A stretch of 64,000 bases of DNA from an uncultured Muribaculaceae bacterium (GCA_910586595.1 CAJUJB010000009.1:11391-75390), one strand, 5' to 3'. Shown: positions 8,736 to 18,829, counted from the first letter of the stretch. Made by a program: numbers and translations. Notes: generated by a model not told the origin, from the letters alone.

Positions 8736-11522
8736 TCAATTCTGATGCAGTTGCAGGTAACGGCCCGTGACACTGGCCGGATTGGCGGCTACTTCTTCCG
8801 GAGTGCCGGTGGCCACAATCATGCCTCCGGCCTCTCCGCCTTCAGGGCCAAGGTCGATGACATGGTCGGCGCATTTCACCACATCAAGGTTATGCTCGAC
8901 AATGACAAGTGTATGGCCGAGCGCGATCAGATCGTTGAAAGCCTTCAAGAGAAGATGGATGTCGTGGAAATGCAGACCAGTCGTAGGCTCGTCGAATATG
9001 AAGATCTGTGGCGCGCAATTGCCCATCGACAGGAAATATGCAAGCTTCACACGTTGGTTCTCACCTCCCGAGAGAGTTGAAGACGACTGACCGAGTTTGA
9101 TATAGCCCAGTCCGACATCCTGGAGGGGTTTGAGACGCTGCACAATCTTTCGTTCATACGAGCCAGCGCCGGCACCGAAAAAGTCGATGGCGTCATCTAC
9201 GGTCATCTCGAGAATATCGTAAATATTTTTATCGCGGTATTTTACTTCAAGAACCTCACGCTTGAAGCGCTTGCCATGACACTCCTCACACTCGATGGTG
9301 ACATCGGCAAGGAATTGCATCTCTATAGTAATCTGGCCTTCACCCTTGCAAGCCTCACACCGGCCACCTTCGGCGTTGAAGGAGAAATATCCCGCAGGAA
9401 TGTCCATCTGCTTGGCGGCCTGCTGTGAGGCCATCAGACCACGGATTTCCTCGTAAGCCTTGAGATATGTGGCCGGATTTGAACGCGTGGAGCGGCCGAT
9501 GGGATTCTGATCGACAAAAACCACGCCTTGCGCACGCTTTAAATCACCCGACAATCCACCGAAACGGCCTGGGGCATCCCCTTCTCCATTATAGTGGCGA
9601 GCGAGAGCCTTGTAAAATATATCACGCACAAGAGTGGATTTGCCCGACCCGCTGACACCAGTGACACAAGTCATGACGCCGAGAGGAAAGTCTACGGTGA
9701 CATTCTTCAGATTATGCTCAACGGCATCCTTCACGCGGATGTAGTCGCGCCACTTGCGCCGCTGTGAAGGAACAGGAATCGACAGGCGCCCGGTGAGATA
9801 TTTCATGGTAAAACTCTCATCACAGCCTTCGAGGTCGGCCGGAGTTCCTTGAAATACAATGTGGCCGCCATGGCTGCCAGCTGCCGGCCCAACATCGATA
9901 ATACGGTCGGCTGCGCGCATTATATCTTCGTCATGCTCCACAACAACTACAGTATTGCCAAGCCGTTGCAGCTTACGAAGCACGCCGATAAGACGCTCGG
10001 TATCGCGCGAATGAAGACCGATTGAAGGCTCATCCAATATGTAGAGCGAGCCCACGAGACTACTGCCGAGCGACGTGGCAAGATTGATACGCTGGCTCTC
10101 ACCACCCGAGAGAGAATTGCTCAGTCGGTCAAGTGTAAGATAGCCAAGGCCCACCTCTACAAGAAATGTCAGACGCTTGGTAATCTCCACCATCAGTCGC
10201 GACGCGATGGCTGTGTCGCGCTCGTCAAGTTCGATTTTACCGAACCATTCGAGCAGACGTCCGACCGGCAGGGTTACAAGCTCGGTAATAGTCGCTCCGG
10301 CCACCTTCACATACGAAGCCTCAGGGCGCAGACGTGTGCCCCGGCACGCACGGCAGGTGGTTTTGCCGCGGTAACGGGCCAATATCATGCGGTATTCAAC
10401 AGCCGCGCGTTTGGCCGATACCTCAGCGAAATAGTCATTGATTCCGCGAAGGCTCTTTCCGTCTCCCTCCCATAAGAGGCGACGCTGTTCATCTGTAAGC
10501 TCACAGTAAGGCGTATGGACGGGAAATCCGGCCGAAGCTGCCCCATGAATAAACGCCGTATGCCATCGTCGCGAAGAAGGGCCACGCCATGGTGCCACAG
10601 CATCTTCAAAGAGCGACAGCGACGGATTGGGTATGACAAGTTCCTCAGCTATATCGAGAGTCTTTCCAAACCCCTCGCAGACTGGGCAAGCACCCAGTGG
10701 ATTATTGAAGTTGAACATCTGCTCCGACACTTCTGGGAACTGCATTCCATCAGCCTCGAAGCGCTTCGAGAAGTCATGACGGTTAACATTGCCGTCAGCA
10801 TTCCACACAAGCAGGGCACACTCGTCATGCCCCTCGAAAAATGCTGTCTCCACCGATTCGGCAAGACGCGACAGCTCATCGCCTTCATTGCGTAGGGCAA
10901 GGCGGTCGATAAGGAGGTCTGGAAGAGTACTGTCGTTACGGGCGGCAAAGTCGGCTATGTCGACAAATTCATGCCCCTCAGTGACAACTCGCGAATAACC
11001 TTCCTTGGCATAAATATCGAGCTGCGCCTGAAGATCGCGACCCTCTGGAAGATGAATCGGAGCCACAAGCGCAGCCCTCGAGCCTTCAGGATAGGAAGAG
11101 GCCACCTTAAGGACGTCTTCCACGGTGTGTTTCTTCACCTCACACCCGGAAACGGGAGAATATGTACGGCCAATGCGCCCGAAGAGCATGCGCAGATAAT
11201 CGTATATCTCGGTGGAAGTTCCTACAGTCGAACGCGGATTGCGAGTGTTGACCTTCTGCTCGATGGCGATGGCCGGCGGCAGCCCTTTGATGAAGTCACA
11301 TTCGGGCTTGCGGAGTTTTCCCATAAACTGACGGGCATAAGCCGACAGGCTCTCCACATAGCGACGGCGTCCCTCGGCATACAGTGTGTCGAAGGCGAGT
11401 GAAGATTTGCCCGAGCCTGACAATCCGGTAATGACCACAAGCTGATTACGGGGAATCTCCACGTCGACATTTTTTAGATTATTGACGCGGGCACCTTTGA
11501 TACTTATATTGGAAACTGACAT
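8736..11522 (-). CDS. uvrA: Excinuclease ABC subunit UvrA
   Basis: UvrA is the damage-sensing ATPase of nucleotide excision repair and hands lesions to UvrB. The 928-residue protein has two ABC ATPase modules. Walker A motifs are GLSGSGKSS near residue 33 and GVSGSGKST in the second half. The ABC signatures are LSGGESQRINLA and LSGGENQRVKLA. A first zinc site is split as CPVC...CRAC, and a second as CEAC...CEEC inside the insertion of module II. The CPxCG knuckle that often follows the first UvrB-binding region is replaced by SPVSGCE, so that accessory zinc site is absent. Bacteroidales often carry more than one uvrA; this could be either copy. A TAACTTTG -7 box lies 50 bases upstream. Confidence 0.95.
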   Translation of the reverse strand: MSVSNISIKGARVNNLKNVDVEIPRNQLVVITGLSGSGKSSLAFDTLYAEGRRRYVESLSAYARQFMGKLRKPECDFIKGLPPAIAIEQKVNTRNPRSTVGTSTEIYDYLRMLFGRIGRTYSPVSGCEVKKHTVEDVLKVASSYPEGSRAALVAPIHLPEGRDLQAQLDIYAKEGYSRVVTEGHEFVDIADFAARNDSTLPDLLIDRLALRNEGDELSRLAESVETAFFEGHDECALLVWNADGNVNRHDFSKRFEADGMQFPEVSEQMFNFNNPLGACPVCEGFGKTLDIAEELVIPNPSLSLFEDAVAPWRGPSSRRWHTAFIHGAASAGFPVHTPYCELTDEQRRLLWEGDGKSLRGINDYFAEVSAKRAAVEYRMILARYRGKTTCRACRGTRLRPEASYVKVAGATITELVTLPVGRLLEWFGKIELDERDTAIASRLMVEITKRLTFLVEVGLGYLTLDRLSNSLSGGESQRINLATSLGSSLVGSLYILDEPSIGLHSRDTERLIGVLRKLQRLGNTVVVVEHDEDIMRAADRIIDVGPAAGSHGGHIVFQGTPADLEGCDESFTMKYLTGRLSIPVPSQRRKWRDYIRVKDAVEHNLKNVTVDFPLGVMTCVTGVSGSGKSTLVRDIFYKALARHYNGEGDAPGRFGGLSGDLKRAQGVVFVDQNPIGRSTRSNPATYLKAYEEIRGLMASQQAAKQMDIPAGYFSFNAEGGRCEACKGEGQITIEMQFLADVTIECEECHGKRFKREVLEVKYRDKNIYDILEMTVDDAIDFFGAGAGSYERKIVQRLKPLQDVGLGYIKLGQSSSTLSGGENQRVKLAYFLSMGNCAPQIFIFDEPTTGLHFHDIHLLLKAFNDLIALGHTLVIVEHNLDVVKCADHVIDLGPEGGEAGGMIVATGTPEEVAANPASVTGRYLQLHQN

Positions 11523-11572
11523 GACGTCGTGTTAGATTCTGGAAGTGTGTTTCTAAAATTTCGCTTAACTTA

Positions 11573-11604
11573 CAAAGTTACGAAATTATCTATAGACCCA
11601 CAAG
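11573..11604 (-). promoter_or_regulatory. Putative promoter of uvrA
   Basis: On the minus strand CTTG (11601-11604, one mismatch to TTTG) precedes TAACTTTG (11573-11580) by 20 bases. The uvrA start is 50 bases further on. The -33 box abuts the terminator hairpin of the upstream phosphate permease gene. Confidence 0.5.
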
Positions 11605-11605
11605 C

Positions 11606-11632
11606 AAAAGCCACCCCGGGGAGGTGGCTTTT
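11606..11632 (-). terminator. Intrinsic terminator after the phosphate permease gene
   Basis: A perfect 10-bp inverted repeat (AAAAGCCACC with GGTGGCTTTT) encloses a 7-base loop. It lies 28 bases past the permease stop codon. Read on the minus strand the 3' arm ends in a run of T, as expected for a Rho-independent terminator. Confidence 0.85.
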
Positions 11633-11659
11633 AAAATCAATTCACAATTCAGGCAATGA

Positions 11660-13933
11660 TCAGCGCTGTGAGAAGCTGCGGTAATGGGCCGGTTCAAGAT
11701 TAAGTTTACCGGCAGCTCTGAGCAACTTTCGCAAGGATGTCACAAGTTCCTGACTCTCCTGAAGTAGGTTAAGATAGACATACGCTACGGTAAGGTTTCC
11801 GGCTTCGGCATGCTGGATAAAGTCGTAAATCTCCTTCGAGTGAACCGAGAGCTCCTTCTTGACCGCCTCGCATCTGCGGCGAAGCTCATCGATGGCCTCA
11901 GGTTTATTTTCATCAATGGCCTCACGCGACTCCATGAAGATTGCGCAGACCTTCTCCTTCACCTCCTCCAGGAAGGTATGGAATTGCTTTGGAAGGGGCT
12001 TGAAATTATTGTCGACATGTTCCTTACATACTTCATTTATGCGGATAAGAATATAAGTAATAGTCATCGCCATGCCATTGCTAAGATGGAACCAGGCGCT
12101 CTTCTCCATAGCCGTCTCGGGCGATGCGACCCTCATGCACAATGTAAGCTTGCGACGCTGGCTCTTCAGCACATCTTTTTCTGTATACAAGGCCTTTTCT
12201 GAACGCGAAAGGAGTTTGCCTCGGTCATTCATGAAGCCGTCAATCACATCGGCATAAACCTGAGCGCCAAAAGCGAGGAACATATTTTCCTTTTCATTGA
12301 TGTATACTCTGAGCAAGGGCCACACCTCGGCAGGATTCTGCGTGGCGAGGATTGTCTGGAACAGCGTGTCGCTCTGTATTTCTTTTTTCTTCTTGTTGAA
12401 GCGGATATTGCTGCGTATGAGCAAGGCAAGTGCAATGACGCCTCCGGCAATCATGACTGGAACACCACCCATATGCATCAGGCAGACCACAATGCCTGCG
12501 CCGATAAAAGCCACGCCGGCAGTGATGAACCATCCACCAATCACCGATATGACGCCGGTGATGCGGAATACGGCACTCTCGCGGCCCCATGCACGGTCGG
12601 CCAACGACGTACCCATGGCAACCATAAAGGTGACAAACGTTGTGGAGAGAGGGAGCTTCATTGATGTACCCCAGGCAATCAGCATACCGGCCAGCATCAG
12701 GTTCACCGATCCACGGACAAGGTCGAACGAGGCGCCTTCCTCAGGCTGCTGTACAGAAGTATCCATTCGTTTTACCATCCATCTCTTCACCCCGGCTGGT
12801 GTATGGTCGCTCACCCAGGTAAAGGCATTCAGGAACGCGCGCACGAGCGAACGACCAATCTTAGACGAACCGAAAAGTTCATCGCCCTGGTTCTGGGCAC
12901 TCAAGCCCACTGTGGTCTGAGTGACCTGCCGTGCCTTCTTCGATGTCGCCAGCGATACAACCATGATCATACCGGCACCTATAAGGAAATAGAACGGAGT
13001 CTGGGCTGGGCCATTGAGGCTCGACATCATGAAGCCATGCAGGTCGCCTCCGCCATTGGCTACATAGTCATTGTAAGACGCAAGTGATGTAAGTGGTACG
13101 CCAACAAAATTCACAAGGTCATTGCCTGCAAATGCCATGGCAAGCGAGAAGGTGCCGAGCAATACCACAATCTTAAACACATTGACCTTGAGAAAATGAA
13201 GCAGCTGCATGATCAAGGTGAAGGCCACGAAGCATCCGCATAATATAAGCGCCGTATTGGCATTGATCCAGCTTTTCAGCTCCGGGGTCATTATGGTGAG
13301 GTCTTTGATACCCTTTATAAGCATAAAATAGATAATGGCCGTGCAAGCCACACCTCCGAAGAGACCGACTTTCCACTTCATGCGGCTCTTATACTCGAAG
13401 GTAAATATAAGGCGAGTGATAAACTGCACCACCGTACCGAAGACAAATGCAATGGCCACAGAGAGGAAGATTCCGAGAATAACCGACAGAGCCTTCTCGG
13501 TGTTGAGCAGTTCGCCCATCCCCAAAGTATTCTCCGGAGCAGCAATCTTAAAGAGCGCCACAACAAATGTTGCCCCAAGCAGCTCAAACACCATTGATAC
13601 GGTTGTCGACGTCGGCATACCCAAAGAATTGAATATATCAAGGAGAATGATGTCGGTAACCATTACAGCCATGAAAATGGCTATAACATCGTAAAACGAC
13701 AGATTCTCAGGCCTGAAAATACCATGACGGGCGATGTCCATCATACCGTTACTCATCGACGCCCCGATAAATACACCTATCGCAGCTACAATCACAACGG
13801 TCTTGAAGGTTGCAGCCTTGGAGCCTATCGCCGACGATAAAAAATTGACGGCATCATTACTTACGCCTACCGACAAATCAAATATTGCAAGCAGGAACAA
13901 GAAAATAACGATGCCGAGAAACAATAATTCCAT
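11660..13933 (-). CDS. PiT-family inorganic phosphate permease with C-terminal PhoU-like domain
   Basis: This 757-residue membrane protein should import phosphate with a cation. The duplicated PiT signature is visible as VSNDAVNFLSSAIGSK near residue 25 and FAGNDLVNFVGVPLTS near residue 270. Each lies in a block of hydrophobic helices, and a third hydrophobic block sits around residues 430-510. The last 230 or so residues are soluble and helical (for example NGMAMTITYILIRINEVC), consistent with the PhoU-like DUF47 tail seen fused to PiT proteins in Bacteroidetes; that tail is thought to regulate transport. The gene is monocistronic as judged by its terminator and by 86 bases of AT-rich DNA on its 5' side. 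Confidence 0.9.
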   Translation of the reverse strand: MELLFLGIVIFLFLLAIFDLSVGVSNDAVNFLSSAIGSKAATFKTVVIVAAIGVFIGASMSNGMMDIARHGIFRPENLSFYDVIAIFMAVMVTDIILLDIFNSLGMPTSTTVSMVFELLGATFVVALFKIAAPENTLGMGELLNTEKALSVILGIFLSVAIAFVFGTVVQFITRLIFTFEYKSRMKWKVGLFGGVACTAIIYFMLIKGIKDLTIMTPELKSWINANTALILCGCFVAFTLIMQLLHFLKVNVFKIVVLLGTFSLAMAFAGNDLVNFVGVPLTSLASYNDYVANGGGDLHGFMMSSLNGPAQTPFYFLIGAGMIMVVSLATSKKARQVTQTTVGLSAQNQGDELFGSSKIGRSLVRAFLNAFTWVSDHTPAGVKRWMVKRMDTSVQQPEEGASFDLVRGSVNLMLAGMLIAWGTSMKLPLSTTFVTFMVAMGTSLADRAWGRESAVFRITGVISVIGGWFITAGVAFIGAGIVVCLMHMGGVPVMIAGGVIALALLIRSNIRFNKKKKEIQSDTLFQTILATQNPAEVWPLLRVYINEKENMFLAFGAQVYADVIDGFMNDRGKLLSRSEKALYTEKDVLKSQRRKLTLCMRVASPETAMEKSAWFHLSNGMAMTITYILIRINEVCKEHVDNNFKPLPKQFHTFLEEVKEKVCAIFMESREAIDENKPEAIDELRRRCEAVKKELSVHSKEIYDFIQHAEAGNLTVAYVYLNLLQESQELVTSLRKLLRAAGKLNLEPAHYRSFSQR

Positions 13934-14019
13934 ATAGGTCTAATTAAATTTTTAAGAAATAACGACATTTTAATTAAAAACAAATCATCAAGTAAAAATG
14001 CCGCATATCTATAAAATTT

Positions 14020-15408
14020 TTATAAATGGCCGTCAGCGCCATCAACCTTGCGGCCCATAACCTGAGTGATAAGCGCTCCAGCAATCATCACTGCAATCGA
14101 GACGGTGAGTACGAGGGCTGCACCACCCCACCTCAGAAGAACCGGGATGATAAAGGCTCCCAACACAGCGCCAGTCTTGCCAATACCGGCGGCAATGCCA
14201 GATCCGGTGCCACGGTCGGCCACGGCATATGTGCGCGAAGGCAAAATGAAGGTGATCAGGTGAGGCCCGGCATTGAGGAACATCTCGAATACCACAAAGC
14301 CAGAAATGGCGATCCATGCGGGCCAATGAAGCATATAGGCAGCCATCAGCAAGCCTAAGCCTCCGGCACTACCCCAGAAGCCCCAAGCCTGCATCGATAG
14401 ATGATTCACGCGGCGTAAAAGGGCTATACCGATACTAAATCCTACCATCATCACAAGGCTGAGCACGAAAGTAAGGCCTACCGAACTTGTCACATGCTCG
14501 ACGGGGGTGGCATGTGCCGGAAGTGAATCAAGACCGAAACTCATGATGAGCAAGGGCAGGAATATACCGATGCCATAGACTCCAAGGCCTTCGCACGCCC
14601 ATGGTACGCCAGTGAGAATTACCTTAGCAAAGTTTTTGCGGACAAACATCCCCATCGACTCATCGGTAGACGCGGGAGCCGCAGCGGGCTGAGCCGGAGG
14701 AAGTACAACATCCGGGCCCAAAATCTTGCGGGCGGCAGCCTCGGCCTGGGCCCTCTCTCCACGACTGAGCAGCCAACCGGGGCTCTGCGCGAATTTCATT
14801 CGTAATACAAGCATCAGAGCCGCAATGGCTGTCATTATCAAGAATAAAGATGCCCAATGGCTTGCCGTGCCCCAATGGATAATCAATATGTAGCAAGCGG
14901 CAGCCACAACTGCACTGCCGGCGGAGGCAAGAGCCTTTGCCACACCAACCATAAATACCTTCCATTTCACAGGCATTAGCTCCGAAATATAATCAGGATC
15001 GAGGCTGTATTCTCCTCCAATGGCAAAGCCCATCACAAAGAGACAGGCGAGCAGCACGGGTACGGAGTGGATCCATACTGCAACAAGCGAGGCCAGAACT
15101 ATGATGAACGGACACAACCGGAAAAAAAGTAGATAGCCATACCGGTCGCTCAAGCGCCCGAAGACCACCGTACCGAGCATAATCCCTATAAGGGAGATAC
15201 AGCCTAGCATACCCTGCATTCCAGAGGAAAGCTCGGGATGAGTCACAATCTGCATCAAAGGAATGACTATGCCGACCAGGGTTGCGAGCCCCTGACCTAT
15301 GAATTGGCCCAGCGAAGCCACGAGCACCACCTTTATATGGCGCCATCCCAGCGGCATCGTAGCCATATCTACCTGAGAAATACCCGGTTTATCTATATTC
15401 TTTTCCAT
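14020..15408 (-). CDS. MFS transporter at the distal end of the urease and nickel operon
   Basis: About 462 residues with twelve hydrophobic segments. The MFS motif A variant GRLSDRYGYLLFFR follows the second helix, GFAIGGEYSL marks helix 4, and SPGWLLSRGERAQAEA sits at the start of the central loop, as in sugar and metabolite:proton symporters. I placed the start at 15408 (MEKNIDKPGI), 7 bases after the nikO stop. The longer frame from 15483 would add 25 residues lying inside nikO and unlike a transporter N-terminus. Its position last in the operon suggests a role linked to urea, ammonium or metal handling, but the substrate cannot be read from sequence. Confidence 0.85.
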   Translation of the reverse strand: MEKNIDKPGISQVDMATMPLGWRHIKVVLVASLGQFIGQGLATLVGIVIPLMQIVTHPELSSGMQGMLGCISLIGIMLGTVVFGRLSDRYGYLLFFRLCPFIIVLASLVAVWIHSVPVLLACLFVMGFAIGGEYSLDPDYISELMPVKWKVFMVGVAKALASAGSAVVAAACYILIIHWGTASHWASLFLIMTAIAALMLVLRMKFAQSPGWLLSRGERAQAEAAARKILGPDVVLPPAQPAAAPASTDESMGMFVRKNFAKVILTGVPWACEGLGVYGIGIFLPLLIMSFGLDSLPAHATPVEHVTSSVGLTFVLSLVMMVGFSIGIALLRRVNHLSMQAWGFWGSAGGLGLLMAAYMLHWPAWIAISGFVVFEMFLNAGPHLITFILPSRTYAVADRGTGSGIAAGIGKTGAVLGAFIIPVLLRWGGAALVLTVSIAVMIAGALITQVMGRKVDGADGHL

Positions 15409-15415
15409 ATGAGTC

Positions 15416-16111
15416 TTATTTTGAAGGGTTACATGGATAAGGCATGTTTTCAATGGGCCCGTCGTAGACCAGACGGCCACCATCCATCACCAGCGCCCGT
15501 GTGCACAGAGTCCTGACGAGATCCATGTCGTGACTGGCAATCAGCAGCGTATGGCGCAGAGGTGACACTATATCGATAAACTGACTGCGCGCCGAATAAT
15601 CAAGGCCTGTGGTCGGTTCGTCGAATACAAGTATATCAGGAGACATCGACAGCACTGTAGCTATGGATACCATTTTTTTCTGACCTCCGGAGAGCTGGAA
15701 GGGTGCCCTCTTGCGCAGGTCGGTGCAACCGGTCATGGCAAGCGCCTCGTCAACACGGCGATCAATTTCATCATCGGAGAGGCCCATATTTTTAGGGCCG
15801 AAAGCCACATCCGCTTCAACCGTAGGCATAAACAACTGGTCATCGGATTCCTGGAAGACCATACCGACAGAGCGCCGGCAGGCGTCGACGTCGGCAGGTG
15901 TAAGCTTCATATTGCGGAAATACACAGCCCCGTCTGTAGCGAACAGGAGGCCTGCGGCGTGAAGTAAAAGAGTTGACTTACCCGACCCGTTCAGCCCAAC
16001 AAGAGCCACCCGCTCGCCTTTACGGATATCAAAATCTATGTCCGTAAGCGCGCGGTAACCTCCGGGATAAGTATAACCGGCATGATCAAAACGAAGAACT
16101 GAGTCTTTCAT
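15416..16111 (-). CDS. nikO: Nickel/cobalt ECF transporter ATPase (NikO/CbiO type)
   Basis: This ABC ATPase energises the nickel ECF importer. It has Walker A GLNGSGKSTLL near residue 37, Q-loop MVFQESDDQLF, signature LSGGQKKMVSIA, Walker B ILVFDEPTTGLD and the switch histidine in IASHD. The Q-loop form FQxxDDQLF is typical of ECF ATPases. The start at 16111 (MKDSVLRFDHAGYTYP) overlaps the nikQ stop by four bases (ATGA), indicating translational coupling. A longer frame to 16189 lies within nikQ and is unlikely. Length is about 231 residues, normal for the family. Confidence 0.88.
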   Translation of the reverse strand: MKDSVLRFDHAGYTYPGGYRALTDIDFDIRKGERVALVGLNGSGKSTLLLHAAGLLFATDGAVYFRNMKLTPADVDACRRSVGMVFQESDDQLFMPTVEADVAFGPKNMGLSDDEIDRRVDEALAMTGCTDLRKRAPFQLSGGQKKMVSIATVLSMSPDILVFDEPTTGLDYSARSQFIDIVSPLRHTLLIASHDMDLVRTLCTRALVMDGGRLVYDGPIENMPYPCNPSK

Positions 16112-16926
16112 ATCGACATCGGTGTTAAGAGTTTGAGCAGCCATGACGAAAAATCGACATAGCGGAGGAGAGCGAAAACAATCAACCATACGGTGCAGTA
16201 TACCGTATCGGGAGTGCTCCAGCGGGCATTTCTACTCCACGTCAGCGAGCCATTGAATCCCCGCGCAAGCATAGCGCGGTGTATCCGCTCGGCCCTGGCA
16301 AATGTGCGTAGCATAAGCTGCCCTACAAAAGATCCCCACATGCGCGGGCCATACGACTGTTTGCCATAAGCTCGCGCCTGCCGGGCCCGATGCATCGAAA
16401 GGGCTTCCTGAAGCAATACCTCCAGGTAACGGTAGACCATCAGAAGCTGTGTCACCAGAAGCCGTGGTACCTTGAGCAGCAACAAACCCTCGCACATGCG
16501 GTTAAAGCCTGCCACGTAGATCAGCAGCAACACAGCCTGAACTGACAGAAGGCCTCGTATGATTATAGACAGAAACGAAATCCAGCCACAGCTGATGGCT
16601 ATATTTCCAGCCATAAAGGCTGTCTCATGGTCGAATATCGGGTTGAATATACCGATAACGACGAGGAGCGGCAGAACGTATAGTGATTTGATAAACAAAC
16701 GCTCATAGGCGATATGAGCCAAGGGCGCTGAAATAATAGGATATACTGCAAACCAGATGAGCATGCCAAGGCTTATTACGGGCACGCTGAGCATGGCCAG
16801 CAGATAAATGGCCGTCACGACAAGCAACGCACGCGGATCGATCGCTCCGATATGGGAGTCGGGTTCCGACGCCATCTGGCGCGCGTTGAGCGTAAATATT
16901 GCTTGTTCGAGACGACTTGTTTTCAT
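16108..16926 (-). CDS. nikQ: Nickel/cobalt ECF transporter transmembrane subunit (NikQ/CbiQ type)
   Basis: The 272-residue EcfT-family protein couples the ATPase to the substrate-binding subunit. It has hydrophobic segments around residues 30-75, 85-105 and 110-145 and a C-terminal helix near 245-260. The cytoplasmic coupling helices carry the family's Ala-Arg motifs, seen as MHRARQARAYGK and AMLARGFNGSL. Its stop overlaps the nikO start and its start overlaps the nikM stop, each by four bases. This is a tightly coupled operon order (M, Q, O) typical of nickel importers. Confidence 0.87.
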   Translation of the reverse strand: MKTSRLEQAIFTLNARQMASEPDSHIGAIDPRALLVVTAIYLLAMLSVPVISLGMLIWFAVYPIISAPLAHIAYERLFIKSLYVLPLLVVIGIFNPIFDHETAFMAGNIAISCGWISFLSIIIRGLLSVQAVLLLIYVAGFNRMCEGLLLLKVPRLLVTQLLMVYRYLEVLLQEALSMHRARQARAYGKQSYGPRMWGSFVGQLMLRTFARAERIHRAMLARGFNGSLTWSRNARWSTPDTVYCTVWLIVFALLRYVDFSSWLLKLLTPMSI

Positions 16927-17885
16927 TTTTTCGTACGGCTTGGAACCTCAGCCCTCCGGAGACTGTGGAACAACAATGTTGATATAGCCCATAGCATGGT
17001 CATGACCAACACGGCTCCTATCACTCCAGCAAATGTGGAGTTATATTCCGGCATTACAGCTGTAGGAAGTGCTTTAGAGGTAAATTCAGTGAGCCCGGCT
17101 ACCTTACTGATCGACCATTCGAGGCCGTCTGGGTTAGCAGAGGCGAGCCAGGTGAAGGCCGATGCAAGCACCAGAGTTCCGGCTCCGAATATAACGAGCA
17201 GACGGCGGAATCTGCGGCGGTTACCGCGGTCATAGGCCCCCCGGGCATTGGCTGTAAGTGTCTCGGGCCGATATTTGGCAACGAAACACAGCACGGCTCC
17301 TGTAGCCACACCTTCCACAGCCCCTATCGCAAGATGGATGGGAAGCATAAATGAAAGGAATACAGAGGTCGGCAAGGCTGTGATGCCCGAAAGCTCAGTT
17401 TCTGCCGTAACGCCAAGCGCACCAATTTCAAGGCCGACAACGGAGGCAAGCAAGGCTCCGACAAAAATTCGGCCAGCCCCGGCATTCGCACCAGCAATAG
17501 GTTTATATATGAGTGGATATGCAATGAGGCATGAGGTGGCTGCCATATTCAATATATTGCAGCCCAATGCAAGCAAACCACCGTCGGCAAACACAAGACA
17601 CTGGATTATGAGCACCGAGCATAAGGTGAGGAAGGCAGCCCAAGGCCCAAGGACAGCCGCCAGGAGCACACCGCCTATCACATGCCCGCTCGAACCAGTG
17701 CCAGGAATAGAGAAATTAATCATCTGGGCGGCAAAAACAAAGGCACCCATCACCCCCATGAGGGGAATGATATTCTCTCGTCGTATAGTTTTGACTTTGT
17801 GGGCCGCCACTCCAATCAGAGCTGCGGCTGCCACACCGGCTCCCGCCGCTACGGCCGGGGATACCAGAGCATCTGCCATGTGCAT
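16923..17885 (-). CDS. nikM: Nickel ECF transporter substrate-binding protein, NikM-NikN fusion
   Basis: The 320-residue protein begins MHMADALVSPAVAAG. The buried N-terminus with His at position 2 forms the metal site of NikM/CbiM proteins, and the MHMADAL form is typical of nickel rather than cobalt members (MHIMEGFL). Helices fill residues 1-215. After a basic loop (YDRGNRRRFRR) two more helices follow with PDGLEWSI between them, the hallmark of NikN/CbiN small subunits. The two subunits are therefore fused. It starts two bases past the urea transporter stop, so nickel supply is coexpressed with the urease it serves. Confidence 0.9.
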   Translation of the reverse strand: MHMADALVSPAVAAGAGVAAAALIGVAAHKVKTIRRENIIPLMGVMGAFVFAAQMINFSIPGTGSSGHVIGGVLLAAVLGPWAAFLTLCSVLIIQCLVFADGGLLALGCNILNMAATSCLIAYPLIYKPIAGANAGAGRIFVGALLASVVGLEIGALGVTAETELSGITALPTSVFLSFMLPIHLAIGAVEGVATGAVLCFVAKYRPETLTANARGAYDRGNRRRFRRLLVIFGAGTLVLASAFTWLASANPDGLEWSISKVAGLTEFTSKALPTAVMPEYNSTFAGVIGAVLVMTMLWAISTLLFHSLRRAEVPSRTKK

Positions 17886-17887
17886 GA

Positions 17888-18829
17888 TCAGGAAACTTGT
17901 TTATTTAGTTTATACTGGGGGAGCATGAAGAGCCATGTGGCCACACAGAAGGGGCCAGTCAAGGTCGTAAGGCCATAAGGTGTGACAATGGCATCCATGC
18001 CTGCTTGAATAAATACTGTTGCCACGACAGCGGCAATGGTCCACAGGGCTGTCCGCAGACATGGCTTGTAGAACGTACAGCCTACGGCGATGCCGGTCAG
18101 TACGGGGCTGAACCCGAAGAGACCTTGCGAGATGTCGGCTGGATCAGCCTTGAACATAATGGCTATGCCGAGTGCGATTGCAGATGCGGCCGCAGCCCAG
18201 AAGGCTGCCCATCGGCTGCATACGGCAAGCGCCACGAGGAAGAAAATTCCCGTTATCCACGAGTTGATAAGGAACACTTGAGAAATGCCCTTTAACCAGT
18301 AGATGACCAGTGAGCCAAACGAAGTGTCGAGCGACCATGTGAACGGATCGGCCAACTCGGGAGTGGAAAGAGCCACAGCGTCGAGGCCATGCATAGTGCG
18401 TGCTGCGAAAAGGAAGAGCCATGTCATGAACACGAAGGGGAAGGTATAGGAATTAACCTTCCACGGGGCCATTACATTATTAAAGCCCTGACGCACCCAT
18501 GTGGTGACCATGGCGCAGAAGATCAGAGCAATCCACATCAGCCAAGTATTTGCGAGGAAGGTGGGGAAGGCACAGCCTACCAGGGCTCCGTTGAAGCCCC
18601 ACAATCCGGCACGTCCATCGCCACTCTTAGGAGTCACAAGGTAGCCTGCAAGTGTCGATGCCGCAGTACCGACAGCCGCCCCCCATGCAACCTGAGGGAG
18701 ATGACACTCATAGGAGCCCCAGAAGATGCCCGCCAGGAATAGCAAGCCTGTCCACGGGCTCTGCTGAAACATTACCTGACCGATGCCGTTGAAAAACGTG
18801 CTTACAGTCGTAGTCAGTTTATTATTCAT
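17888..18829 (-). CDS. Urea transporter (UT family)
   Basis: This 313-residue channel-like transporter brings urea across the inner membrane. The family has two homologous halves. The first-half signature is GLWGFNGALVGCAFPTF at about residues 75-93, and the second-half copy is GLFGFSPVLTGIAVG near residue 215. About ten hydrophobic segments are present. It lies between ureD and nikM in the urease operon, 32 bases after the ureD stop, which agrees with a substrate-supply role. Confidence 0.92.
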   Translation of the reverse strand: MNNKLTTTVSTFFNGIGQVMFQQSPWTGLLFLAGIFWGSYECHLPQVAWGAAVGTAASTLAGYLVTPKSGDGRAGLWGFNGALVGCAFPTFLANTWLMWIALIFCAMVTTWVRQGFNNVMAPWKVNSYTFPFVFMTWLFLFAARTMHGLDAVALSTPELADPFTWSLDTSFGSLVIYWLKGISQVFLINSWITGIFFLVALAVCSRWAAFWAAAASAIALGIAIMFKADPADISQGLFGFSPVLTGIAVGCTFYKPCLRTALWTIAAVVATVFIQAGMDAIVTPYGLTTLTGPFCVATWLFMLPQYKLNKQVS

